Shown: positions 8,271 to 14,215 of the stretch, in pieces
How positions within the stretch are numbered: position 1 is the stretch's first letter
How the letters are laid out: every line of letters starts with the position of its first letter
Source: a virus
Reading direction: 5' to 3' (one strand)
Virus record (IMG/VR): IMGVR_UViG_3300034101_005665
Span: 1 to 21,408 of that record
DNA: 21,408 bases
Program-made: the position numbers and the translations under genes
Notes under the pieces: generated by a model
Told to the model about the DNA's origin: nothing
What the model saw: the letters and a program-made list of their open reading frames with translations, nothing else
Database searches by the model: none

Positions 8271-8278
8271 AATTTATG
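8271..8278 (-). promoter_or_regulatory. Late-type box variant CATAAATT
   Basis: CATAAATT differs from the T4 late consensus at the last base and the first. It ends 5 bases before the ATG at 8265 and sits in the 13-base gap after the Nudix gene. The spacing equals that of the phoH, 13114 and 14202 boxes. On its own the match is weak. Confidence 0.3.
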
Positions 8279-8734
8279 CTACTCTTCAGGTTGTTCAACA
8301 GGCTTTGCTTTAATTTTTTTCACAGGCTGAGGCTTTTTATTGACTTTGAACCAATTTGCATATTTGGGCAAAGTTCTCAAAGCAATGACCAAATCACGCT
8401 TTGTTTCCTTGGTTATATTGCATTTTGTAATGGCTTCATCAAAATTCACCCACCTGTAAGATGTATGCTCACTGCTCAATTTTACATTGGAGCCATTGCA
8501 CCTGCACATCCACAAGTGAAACCCTGGTGCAGCATTGATTACAATGTATGCAGTGACTTTTAATGCAGTTTCTTCAAAAACCTCACGCATTAATCCTTGC
8601 AAATATGATTCACCTTGCTGCAAATGACCGCCCGGCAAATGCATTTTTGCCCTGGAAGCTGGCTGCAAAAGCAGCACCTTTCCATCAGTATTAATTACTA
8701 CAGCCTTGCTAACCTTATTTACATCTACATTCAT
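8279..8734 (-). CDS. Nudix-family pyrophosphohydrolase
   Basis: A 151-residue protein with a Nudix box at 36-58: G36, E42, R50, E51, E54, E55 in the order G-x5-E-x7-R-E-U-x-E-E-x-x-U. The final Gly of the usual box is Ala57, a tolerated change. E51/E54/E55 would bind the metal. LPGGHLQQGES precedes the helix. Nudix enzymes hydrolyse a nucleoside diphosphate linked to another group; the substrate here (modified dNTP, nucleotide sugar, dinucleotide) is unknown. A basic, Pro-rich C-terminal tail (NKKPQPVKKIKAKPVEQPEE) follows the domain. It lies 17 bases after queE, with TATACT exactly 6 bases before its ATG. Confidence 0.88.
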   Translation of the reverse strand: MNVDVNKVSKAVVINTDGKVLLLQPASRAKMHLPGGHLQQGESYLQGLMREVFEETALKVTAYIVINAAPGFHLWMCRCNGSNVKLSSEHTSYRWVNFDEAITKCNITKETKRDLVIALRTLPKYANWFKVNKKPQPVKKIKAKPVEQPEE

Positions 8735-8740
8735 CTGCTT

Positions 8741-8746
8741 AGTATA
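8741..8746 (-). promoter_or_regulatory. -10-like box TATACT upstream of the Nudix gene
   Basis: TATACT lies in the 17-base gap between queE and the Nudix gene and ends 6 bases before the ATG. Standard -10 geometry would place the transcript start on the A of the ATG. A TTGAAA lies only 11 bases upstream, too close for a normal -35. Confidence 0.35.
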
Positions 8747-8751
8747 TTGAA

Positions 8752-9516
8752 TTAAACTTTCAAAGCCTTGTTCCAGAGCAGCAAATGCAGTCTTGGACTA
8801 AAATTTACGCACATTGCTTTTGCATACTCTGCAACTGCAGGTGCTCTTTCAATGTGTTCTTCACGTGAACCACAGCACGGCATGAACCAAATTCTATTGG
8901 TTTCAACGCTTATGCCAAGCTTATCATTAACATAATGAGTCCAAATGTGCTCAATGTCTTTGTCAGAATTAATAACAAACTTGAAGCCAGAATAGTGATC
9001 AGCATGCCACCTGAGAACATCAGGAACATATGTCTTTTCAATGGGATCTCCATTGCTAGGCAACTTGGGTGATGTAGTGAAGCTTGCATTAAAATCAGTG
9101 AACCAGCGCTCATCTGGCAGCAATGTAGCATTTGTCTCAAAATCAATCTTTGGCACCATGCCAATCTTATCTGTAATGAATTCAGTGAATTTCAACAGCT
9201 GTTTTTGTCCTATGAGCGGCTCCCCGCCTGTGTATTTTAAAATAGCACCATCCTTGAGCTTTTGTGCATAATTGCATCTAACAAAGAATTCATCCCAAAT
9301 CTCCTGAAATGTATTTTTATTCTTGATGGACCATGAAATATATGAGTCACAACCGTGTGGTGACTCTGGTGAGGCAAATCCTTTGCATGTGAGGTTGCAC
9401 ATGGACATTCGCATGAATACAGATGGCTGACCAATGTATTCTCCTTCACCTTCAAGTGTGTAGAACACTTTGTCATCAGATAAAAAGATGGTTTCTTTTG
9501 TAGGATCAAAATTCAT
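8752..9516 (-). CDS. queE: QueE, 7-carboxy-7-deazaguanine synthase (radical SAM)
   Basis: A 254-residue radical SAM enzyme that converts 6-carboxy-5,6,7,8-tetrahydropterin to 7-carboxy-7-deazaguanine, the committed ring contraction of the preQ0 pathway. The N-terminus has YTLEGEGEYIGQPSVFMR (19-36), the substrate/SAM-facing QueE motif. The cluster cysteines are C40, C44 and C56 in CNLTC and GCDSY, spaced C-x3-C-x11-C rather than the textbook CxxxCxxC; a longer second gap is known in QueE enzymes. KYTGGEPLIG supplies the SAM-binding GGEP and DFETNAT follows. queD is at 11380 and folE at 13161 in the same window. It is separated from phoH by a 58-base divergent gap. Confidence 0.9.
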   Translation of the reverse strand: MNFDPTKETIFLSDDKVFYTLEGEGEYIGQPSVFMRMSMCNLTCKGFASPESPHGCDSYISWSIKNKNTFQEIWDEFFVRCNYAQKLKDGAILKYTGGEPLIGQKQLLKFTEFITDKIGMVPKIDFETNATLLPDERWFTDFNASFTTSPKLPSNGDPIEKTYVPDVLRWHADHYSGFKFVINSDKDIEHIWTHYVNDKLGISVETNRIWFMPCCGSREEHIERAPAVAEYAKAMCVNFSPRLHLLLWNKALKV

Positions 9517-9525
9517 AATGCATAT

Positions 9526-9531
9526 ATTGTA
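9526..9531 (-). promoter_or_regulatory. -10-like box TACAAT upstream of queE
   Basis: TACAAT on the minus strand ends 9 bases before the queE ATG. The nine bases TATATGCAT that follow it recur just upstream of queD. The 58-base gap 9517-9574 holds this box and the phoH late-type box, and nothing else that I can see. Confidence 0.3.
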
Positions 9532-9561
9532 ACATACACTTGTAGTATTTCAACACAAAAA

Positions 9562-9569
9562 GATAAATA
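9562..9569 (+). promoter_or_regulatory. T4-type late promoter-like box GATAAATA before phoH
   Basis: GATAAATA matches the NATAAATA form of the T4-like late consensus and ends exactly 5 bases before the phoH ATG at 9575. If the box occupies -13 to -6 as in T4, +1 is the A of the ATG. No Shine-Dalgarno sequence is present. Confidence 0.5.
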
Positions 9570-9574
9570 TATAC

Positions 9575-11383
9575 ATGAGCAAAAAGACGCGTTTGCGTAA
9601 GAGGCTTGCCGACATAGACCTAGATGAAAATGAGGTTGAACCAGTGGAATATTCATCTGCGCCGAGCAAGGGATTTGTAATCAAAAACAAATACAGCCTC
9701 AATGAGGTTCACAAAACATTCTTAGATTTGTGTTTGTATGAAAAAACAAAAATGGTGTTTGTGGATGGACCTGCTGGCACTGCAAAGGCTCAGCCGCTAG
9801 ATGCAAAAATACTGACACCACACGGATATACAACAATGGGTGAATTAAAAATAAATGATTTGGTATTTACGCAAAGTGGCAATACTACTAAGGTAGTGGG
9901 TATATATCCGCAAGGTATTAAGAAAATATTTAAAGTTTCGTTTTCTGACGGAACATCAACAGAGTGCTGTGATGATCATTTGTGGCTCACGCAGACATAT
10001 TATGATCGAACACATAGAGAAAAAATAAATGGAATACGTGCCAAACTCCCCAGACTGGGGACTGTTAAAACATTAAAAGAAATACGCAACACACTGCATG
10101 TTGGAAATTCTAATAATATTAATCACTCCATACCGGTGTGCATGCCTGTTAATTTTAACAAAAAAGAACATGTTATTCATCCGTATGTTTTGGGTGTGCT
10201 TCTCGGCGATGGATGTATAACACAGTCTGCAGTTTTTACTACAACGGATTCTGAAATTTTAGAGAAAATTAATGATTTATTGCCTGAAAACCATTCTATT
10301 AACAAAATAAAACATGACGATATTTCGTATAGAATTGTAGGTGATAAACAAAAAAATCTAGTACTTGAAGAGCTAAAAAGGCTCAACCTGCTGGGCTGCA
10401 ACTCTCTAACAAAATTTATACCTGATGAATATTTATACGATTCCACTGATAACAGGCTCCTATTGCTGCAGGGTCTCATGGATGCAGATGGTTGGGTGGA
10501 TAAACAAGGAGGTGTTGGTTTTAATTCAGTATCTCGTGAACTTGTAGAAGGTGTAAGATTTTTAGTTGAGTCATTAGGTGGATTATGCGGGTCTCTGAGA
10601 TTACATAACACATGGTTTACATACGCTGGTGTTAAAAAATCTGGCAAACCCTGCTATGCACTGACACTCAATTGTCCTGTAGCGCCGTTCTTATTATCTA
10701 GAAAAAAGAACCGGGTGCATCAAAGGCGCAAATATTTTCCTATAAGATACATAACTAATGTAGAAGAAGTTGGTGAAAAACAAGCTCAATGCATCATGGT
10801 TGAAGATGAATCACATTTGTATCTTACTAACAACTGCATTGTAACACACAACACATATTTAGCAGTTTTAGCTGCTTTAAATTTGCTGCAGCAAAAGAAA
10901 ATTAAAAAAATAGTTTACATTCGCAGCATTGTTGAATCAGCAGAAAAAAGCATAGGTGCTCTACCAGGTGAACTTGATGAAAAGTTCAAGCCTTGGTCGC
11001 TGCCTATGCTTGATAAACTGCATGAACTGTTGTCTGATGCTGCAACTGATGCATTGCTCAACAATGGCACAGTTCAATGCATTCCTGTGAACTTTGTTAG
11101 AGGCTTAACTTTTCATGATTCAGTAGTCATTGTTGATGAATCACAGAACCTTTCTCGCAAAGAATTGGTGTCAATTCTCACACGATTTGGTCACAACTCT
11201 CGCTTCATCATTGCTGGTGACCTCAAGCAAAATGACATTGCAAAATCAGGATACAAAGAAGTTTTAGAGCGATTCAATGATGAAGAAAGTGTGAATAATC
11301 ATATTCACTGCGTCCATTTTGGACAAAATGAAATTGTGAGATCGCACATTCTCAAGTTCATTGTGCGCAAACTGGAGTGTTAA
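9575..11383 (+). CDS. phoH: PhoH-like P-loop ATPase interrupted by an intein
   Basis: A 602-residue precursor. Exteins are residues 1-71 and 427-602; joined they give a 247-residue PhoH-like ATPase, the usual length for phage PhoH. The Walker A loop is split: VFVDGPAGTAK (61-71) ends the N-extein and TYLAVLAALN (427 onwards) resumes it, restoring GPAGTAKT. Walker B is VIVDESQN and the later IAGDLKQND is the third conserved block. The first 30 residues are basic then acidic and look disordered. PhoH is common in marine phages, but its role in infection is unsettled; RNA-related ATPase work is suggested by the family. The gene is on the plus strand between queE and queD and its stop overlaps the end of queD by 4 bases. 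Confidence 0.9.
   Translation: MSKKTRLRKRLADIDLDENEVEPVEYSSAPSKGFVIKNKYSLNEVHKTFLDLCLYEKTKMVFVDGPAGTAKAQPLDAKILTPHGYTTMGELKINDLVFTQSGNTTKVVGIYPQGIKKIFKVSFSDGTSTECCDDHLWLTQTYYDRTHREKINGIRAKLPRLGTVKTLKEIRNTLHVGNSNNINHSIPVCMPVNFNKKEHVIHPYVLGVLLGDGCITQSAVFTTTDSEILEKINDLLPENHSINKIKHDDISYRIVGDKQKNLVLEELKRLNLLGCNSLTKFIPDEYLYDSTDNRLLLLQGLMDADGWVDKQGGVGFNSVSRELVEGVRFLVESLGGLCGSLRLHNTWFTYAGVKKSGKPCYALTLNCPVAPFLLSRKKNRVHQRRKYFPIRYITNVEEVGEKQAQCIMVEDESHLYLTNNCIVTHNTYLAVLAALNLLQQKKIKKIVYIRSIVESAEKSIGALPGELDEKFKPWSLPMLDKLHELLSDAATDALLNNGTVQCIPVNFVRGLTFHDSVVIVDESQNLSRKELVSILTRFGHNSRFIIAGDLKQNDIAKSGYKEVLERFNDEESVNNHIHCVHFGQNEIVRSHILKFIVRKLEC
9788..10852 (+). mobile_element. Class 3-type intein with LAGLIDADG homing endonuclease in PhoH
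   Basis: The intein is residues 72-426 of the precursor (355 residues), from Ala72 to Asn426, followed by Thr427. Block A is AQPLDAKILTPHGY (72-85), block B ECCDDHLWLTQ (130-140), block F QCIMVEDESHLYLTNN (405-420) and block G CIVTHN (421-426). Position 1 is Ala, so it cannot act as the usual nucleophile. Trp137 two residues after the block B His, Cys406 at block F position 4 and Thr427 at +1 form the W-C-T set that defines class 3 inteins, in which the block F Cys attacks the N-terminal junction. The endonuclease has two LAGLIDADG motifs, LGVLLGDG (206-213) and LQGLMDADG (298-306), so it looks active. Insertion in the Walker A codons is a typical intein site. Confidence 0.92.
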
Positions 11384-11997
11384 CCCCAGGTTGTGCCTTG
11401 AAACCAACCACCTTTGCCAGTTGAAACGTTGCCTCCAACATGAGCAGCGCGTGGATTGTGCTGTGCAACATCTGGCAATGGCTGCGCTGCTTCTGCTACA
11501 ACAGGAGCAGAAACCTCATCAGCTGTCACTAAATTAGCATCAGCTGATGCAGTAGAGCGCACTGGTGCATAAACAGCTGAATTATCTTCATGTTCAAACA
11601 CTTCAACTTTTTCAACCCAGCAGCGATCGCCGTAATGAGACTGAACAAAGCTTGATGCAATGTTGTAGCATAGTTCTGATGCACGCTCAATGCCTACACC
11701 TTTTTCAAACACACGCAGTTTAACTGCATCGCGTTTCTCCAATTCCTTAAAAATATCCATGCAGGGATCATTTGCAGCTACGCACAGAGTATGATCAAAC
11801 ACATCCTGCAATTGTGCTCTCAGCTGTTTTAATCCACCAAAATCAACTGCCCAGTTTTTGCTGTCAAGTTCAGAGCACCCAAACCAAAACTTTGCTTTGA
11901 GCTGATATCCATGAATATAATGACAGTGACTATGATCTGCGCCCCACTGACGAAATGCACAAGATCCCAATTCAATTACTTTAGTACTAGTATACAT
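11380..11997 (-). CDS. queD: QueD-like 6-carboxytetrahydropterin synthase / PTPS family
   Basis: A 205-residue protein of the 6-pyruvoyltetrahydropterin synthase family. QueD turns dihydroneopterin triphosphate into 6-carboxytetrahydropterin, the substrate of QueE. Visible motifs: SCAFRQWGADHSHC (12-25) with candidate catalytic C25, HGY at 29-31 where classical enzymes have HGH, NWAVDFGGLK (48-57) and FDHTLC (67-72) with the H69 of the catalytic pair, and VEVFEHEDNSA, where the conserved Glu binds the pterin. The FRQW...HGY form is one I associate with proteobacterial and phage QueD-like proteins. A tail of about 55 residues, Ala-rich then Gly-rich (GGNVSTGKGGWFQGTTWG at the end), is extra to the family. 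TATAGT lies 6 bases before the ATG. Confidence 0.85.
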   Translation of the reverse strand: MYTSTKVIELGSCAFRQWGADHSHCHYIHGYQLKAKFWFGCSELDSKNWAVDFGGLKQLRAQLQDVFDHTLCVAANDPCMDIFKELEKRDAVKLRVFEKGVGIERASELCYNIASSFVQSHYGDRCWVEKVEVFEHEDNSAVYAPVRSTASADANLVTADEVSAPVVAEAAQPLPDVAQHNPRAAHVGGNVSTGKGGWFQGTTWG

Positions 11998-12003
11998 GCA
12001 TAT

Positions 12004-12009
12004 ACTATA
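12004..12009 (-). promoter_or_regulatory. -10-like box TATAGT upstream of queD
   Basis: TATAGT lies in the 22-base gap before queD and ends 6 bases before the ATG, the same spacing as the Nudix and folE boxes. TATAGTATA also occurs before the gp55 gene (18764-18772). Confidence 0.35.
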
Positions 12010-12019
12010 TCATCTGTTT

Positions 12020-13114
12020 TTATTTTTGCAACTGTGCAGGCATATATACAATACTATTACCGGATTTAGAAAAAAATCCTACGTCTTGATATAATACAGG
12101 CGGTGCCTGTGTTTGCTGCTTATTTGTTCCTGTAGCAAGATTGCCATAATCATAGTCAAGTAAACTTACAGTACATAAGTTGTTAAAAATTTTTGCACCT
12201 TCACTGTTTATTTTTTGTGTTGTTAATGGTTTTGCACCAGGCGCTGTTACAGCAGCGTTAATTGGCTGATTTGATGCAATATTAGGCTGTGTATTATATT
12301 GTTGCCGTATTTGAGCTGCTCTTGCAGCTTGGGTCACTGGTGCTGGCTGAATTTGGCCAGCACCAGTGATTGTAGTGGGCGCAGAAGTTCCTTGCATAGC
12401 TGCGGTTGTTTGAACGGCTGCTTCTAAAGTTAAATAACCATATTGCGTATGTAAAATATCGTCAAAACTTTCTGGTACTAATACAAAGCCACTGCTATTT
12501 ACTTGTATAGCTGTTATAACATATAGCTTATTATTGCCGAAATTTATAACTGCAACGTTGCCGCCGCCGAAAAATTTAGTACCTGTAATATCGCTTATAG
12601 GATATGTATTTGATCTATTAATTGTATTAGGCAGCGGTTTAATATTTGGATTAGCTGCAGCTGGCACTGGCTTTGCGCCAGCTGCAGCGTTAGGTTGTTG
12701 ATTTTGATTGGCACCTGCAGGAAACAATTGCTGTCCTGTATAAAGCATTGAGCCTAAATTTGCTGCACCTTTTAGAGCATTTCCTGCTAAACCCACACCT
12801 AAACCAACACCCTTATTTACCATTGTTCCAAGCGCTCCAGATACGCCTCCTTGCGCATTACCAACTGCTGATTGCATAAATCTTCTCATCCCAGTATTTT
12901 CCTGTTCAATAATTACTGCATTTTTTGGCAATGTTATAGTGTTGTTTTCATAGAAGAAATCAATGCTTTCATCAGTTTCTGCCAAAATATAGCCAACATA
13001 ACCATCATATTGCGCAAAATCCTCTGCATATTTTACATTGGGATCAACCCGAAGGCGCACTTTTTGCAAGCTTTTTTCTAAAATTGAGTTGAATTGATCA
13101 AAAAACTGAGACAT
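12020..13114 (-). CDS. Hypothetical, probably virion-associated protein with Ala/Gln/Pro-rich linkers
   Basis: A 364-residue protein that I do not recognise. The N-terminus [15 protein letters not shown] is an amphipathic helix of the sort seen at the start of phage head proteins. Residues about 37-68 ([11 protein letters not shown] then [13 protein letters not shown]) look like a small beta barrel. A Gly-rich hydrophobic stretch follows at about 87-125 ([20 protein letters not shown] then [13 protein letters not shown]), which could insert in a membrane or pack as a glycine zipper. Two Ala/Gln/Pro-rich linkers (about 130-160 and 240-300) flank a beta-rich domain with [28 protein letters not shown] lies 5 bases before the ATG. 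Two strong inverted repeats lie inside the gene. Confidence 0.6.
   Translation of the reverse strand: MSQFFDQFNSILEKSLQKVRLRVDPNVKYAEDFAQYDGYVGYILAETDESIDFFYENNTITLPKNAVIIEQENTGMRRFMQSAVGNAQGGVSGALGTMVNKGVGLGVGLAGNALKGAANLGSMLYTGQQLFPAGANQNQQPNAAAGAKPVPAAANPNIKPLPNTINRSNTYPISDITGTKFFGGGNVAVINFGNNKLYVITAIQVNSSGFVLVPESFDDILHTQYGYLTLEAAVQTTAAMQGTSAPTTITGAGQIQPAPVTQAARAAQIRQQYNTQPNIASNQPINAAVTAPGAKPLTTQKINSEGAKIFNNLCTVSLLDYDYGNLATGTNKQQTQAPPVLYQDVGFFSKSGNSIVYMPAQLQK
12334..12369. repeat. Perfect 14-bp inverted repeat inside a coding sequence
   Basis: Arms TCACTGGTGCTGGC (12334-12347) and GCCAGCACCAGTGA (12356-12369) with an 8-base loop. GC-rich in an AT-rich genome. It lies in the second Ala/Gln/Pro-rich linker of the 12020-13114 gene. 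No T-run follows on either strand. Confidence 0.85.
12654..12688. repeat. Perfect 12-bp inverted repeat inside a coding sequence
   Basis: Arms GCTGCAGCTGGC (12654-12665) and GCCAGCTGCAGC (12677-12688) with an 11-base loop, in the first Ala/Pro-rich linker of the 12020-13114 gene. It shares CTGGC...GCCAG next to the loop with the repeat at 12334. Confidence 0.85.
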
Positions 13115-13119
13115 GCAAT

Positions 13120-13127
13120 TATTTAGT
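13120..13127 (-). promoter_or_regulatory. Late-type box ACTAAATA before the 12020-13114 gene
   Basis: ACTAAATA, two mismatches from TATAAATA, ends 5 bases before the ATG at 13114. The same ACTAAATA occurs 6 bases before the gene at 15670. Confidence 0.4.
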
Positions 13128-13148
13128 AGAAATTGTTGCTTTTTACAT

Positions 13149-13154
13149 TATATT
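13149..13154 (+). promoter_or_regulatory. -10-like box TATATT upstream of folE
   Basis: TATATT ends exactly 6 bases before the folE ATG at 13161. No clear -35 is visible. It shares a 46-base divergent gap with the late-type box for the opposite gene. Confidence 0.35.
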
Positions 13155-13160
13155 AGCATC

Positions 13161-13808
13161 ATGGATAAATTAAAATACGCAAATTCGAATCTGCCACAAA
13201 AACAAGAGCAAAAGTATGAAATGATTGACAAGGCTGCAGCAGCATATGCAGACTTCATGGATGCTCTCAAGTTTGATTGGCGCAGTGATCCCAACAGTGC
13301 TGATACTCCACGTCGTGTTGCCAAGGCTTGGGTAAATGATCTCATTGCTGGGTGCTACACAGAACCGCCTAACATTACATCCTTTGATAATATTGATGGG
13401 TATGATGGCATGGTATGTCAAAACAATATTAAGGTTGTATCAATGTGCTCACATCATCATTTGCAGTTTACGGGTAAAGCTCATGTAGCATATATCCCCT
13501 CAAAAGAAGGTAAAGTTATTGGTCTTAGCAAACTTAATCGCATTGTTGATTGGTTTGCACGGCGCCCGCAAGTCCAAGAAGCACTAACTTCACAAATTTT
13601 CGAATACGTTGATAGGGTTTGCGAAAAGAATAACGGAGTTGCAGTAATGATCGAGTGCAATCATACATGTTGCAGCAATCGCGGAATAAGGCACGACTCA
13701 ACAATGCGTACGGCACGCGTAAGTGGCGCTTTTCATGATGAGAGTGGTGCAAGTAGAGCGGAGTTTTATAAGTTTATTGAGTTTGCACAAAATCGCAACC
13801 TCATGTGA
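13161..13808 (+). CDS. folE: GTP cyclohydrolase I (FolE), first step of 7-deazaguanine synthesis
   Basis: A 215-residue type I enzyme that opens GTP to dihydroneopterin triphosphate, feeding QueD. Zinc ligands are C96 and H99 in SMCSHHHL, and C170 in NHTCCSNRG, matching Cys110, His113 and Cys181 of the E. coli enzyme. [20 protein letters not shown] (121-140) is the family's most conserved block and RG at 174-175 follows the last ligand. The core spans the whole protein with no extension. I chose the ATG at 13161; an in-frame start at 13113 would add 16 non-family residues, overlap the divergent gene and include the promoter-like box. The 3' end overlaps the convergent retropepsin-like gene by 8 bases. 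Confidence 0.93.
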   Translation: MDKLKYANSNLPQKQEQKYEMIDKAAAAYADFMDALKFDWRSDPNSADTPRRVAKAWVNDLIAGCYTEPPNITSFDNIDGYDGMVCQNNIKVVSMCSHHHLQFTGKAHVAYIPSKEGKVIGLSKLNRIVDWFARRPQVQEALTSQIFEYVDRVCEKNNGVAVMIECNHTCCSNRGIRHDSTMRTARVSGAFHDESGASRAEFYKFIEFAQNRNLM

Positions 13809-14202
13809 GGCTTGGATCAACCACGCTTTTCATTTGAGCAATGAAGTCTTTGCTCAATAGAACAGGTTCAGACATGCCTGTTCTATCAGAAATGGTAAAG
13901 GGTGTACCATGATACGTCTTGCCATTGACCGTCACGTCGAGCTTTATCACGTGACGGTCTTCTTTTAGTTGCGGGCCCTTGTTGATTGCCAACGTTCCAT
14001 TGCTGTTGGCACTGTGCTGCTTGTTGTTGCAAACAAATGTCACAATGCTTCCATCATCTTTGATGTCAGTGGCATGAAGAACGTTGTAGCCATCATTGCC
14101 TGTATCAGCTTTTGCTTTGAAATTGCCAACGCCGCTGATGTCTACGTCAATGGTTGGAGCAATGAGTTGCTTTTGCTCATAAAATTGTTGAAAGGTCTGC
14201 AC
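13801..14202 (-). CDS. Retropepsin-like aspartic protease (PF05618-type) with head-protein-like N-terminus
   Basis: A 133-residue protein with a GTG start. [15 protein letters not shown] (30-44) has the D-T-G catalytic triplet (33-35) of single-domain retropepsin-like proteases. [20 protein letters not shown] (83-102) and [16 protein letters not shown] (106-121) match the later blocks of the PF05618 family, historically called ATP-dependent zinc protease and related to RimB. Such enzymes work as dimers. The opening [10 protein letters not shown] resembles the MKTYQEFxAE start of T4 internal head proteins, whose leader targets them to the capsid. AATAAATA ends 5 bases before the GTG, fitting late expression. 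Three perfect inverted repeats lie in the 3' half, just beyond folE. Protease activity is inferred. Confidence 0.65.
   Translation of the reverse strand: MQTFQQFYEQKQLIAPTIDVDISGVGNFKAKADTGNDGYNVLHATDIKDDGSIVTFVCNNKQHSANSNGTLAINKGPQLKEDRHVIKLDVTVNGKTYHGTPFTISDRTGMSEPVLLSKDFIAQMKSVVDPSLT
13834..13886. repeat. Two adjacent perfect inverted repeats (8 bp and 10 bp)
   Basis: First: TTGAGCAA (13834-13841) and TTGCTCAA (13850-13857), 8-base loop. Second: ATAGAACAGG (13857-13866) and CCTGTTCTAT (13877-13886), 10-base loop. They begin 26 bases after the folE stop codon, within the convergent gene, and could help end the folE transcript. Confidence 0.7.
13927..13959 (+). terminator. Candidate terminator of folE: perfect 11-bp hairpin followed by TTCTTTT
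   Basis: Arms GACCGTCACGT (13927-13937) and ACGTGACGGTC (13949-13959), 11-base loop, followed on the plus strand by TTCTTTTAG. A GC-rich stem plus a T-rich run is the form of an intrinsic terminator. It lies about 120 bases after the folE stop and inside the coding sequence of the opposite gene, since the two genes overlap and leave no other room. Confidence 0.4.
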
Positions 14203-14207
14203 CAGTC

Positions 14208-14215
14208 TATTTATT
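14208..14215 (-). promoter_or_regulatory. Late-type box AATAAATA before the retropepsin-like gene
   Basis: AATAAATA matches NATAAATA and ends exactly 5 bases before the GTG start at 14202. It overlaps the last codons of the upstream gene (stop at 14211). Confidence 0.45.

Noticed and set aside
8266-8298. TTG start for the small gene ending at 8038
   Set aside because: It would overlap the Nudix gene by 20 bases; the ATG at 8265 has a box at the standard 5-base spacing.
10046-10062. TCCCCAG-A-CTGGGGA near-palindrome in the intein
   Set aside because: Short arms with a one-base centre; it is not at the insertion site and no role could be supported.
10430-10437. Minus-strand TATAAATA inside the intein
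   Set aside because: No minus-strand gene follows it. Similar stray sites at 6976-6983 (-) and 16525-16532 (+) lie inside genes on the other strand and are taken as background.
11537-11550. 14-base perfect palindrome GCATCAGCTGATGC in queD
   Set aside because: It has 7-base arms with no loop in an Ala-rich coding stretch built of GCA/GCT codons, so codon composition explains it well enough.
13113-13160. Upstream in-frame start for folE (adds 16 residues)
   Set aside because: It overlaps the divergent gene, covers the promoter-like boxes and adds no residues of the GTP cyclohydrolase family; the ATG at 13161 begins a normal N-terminus.
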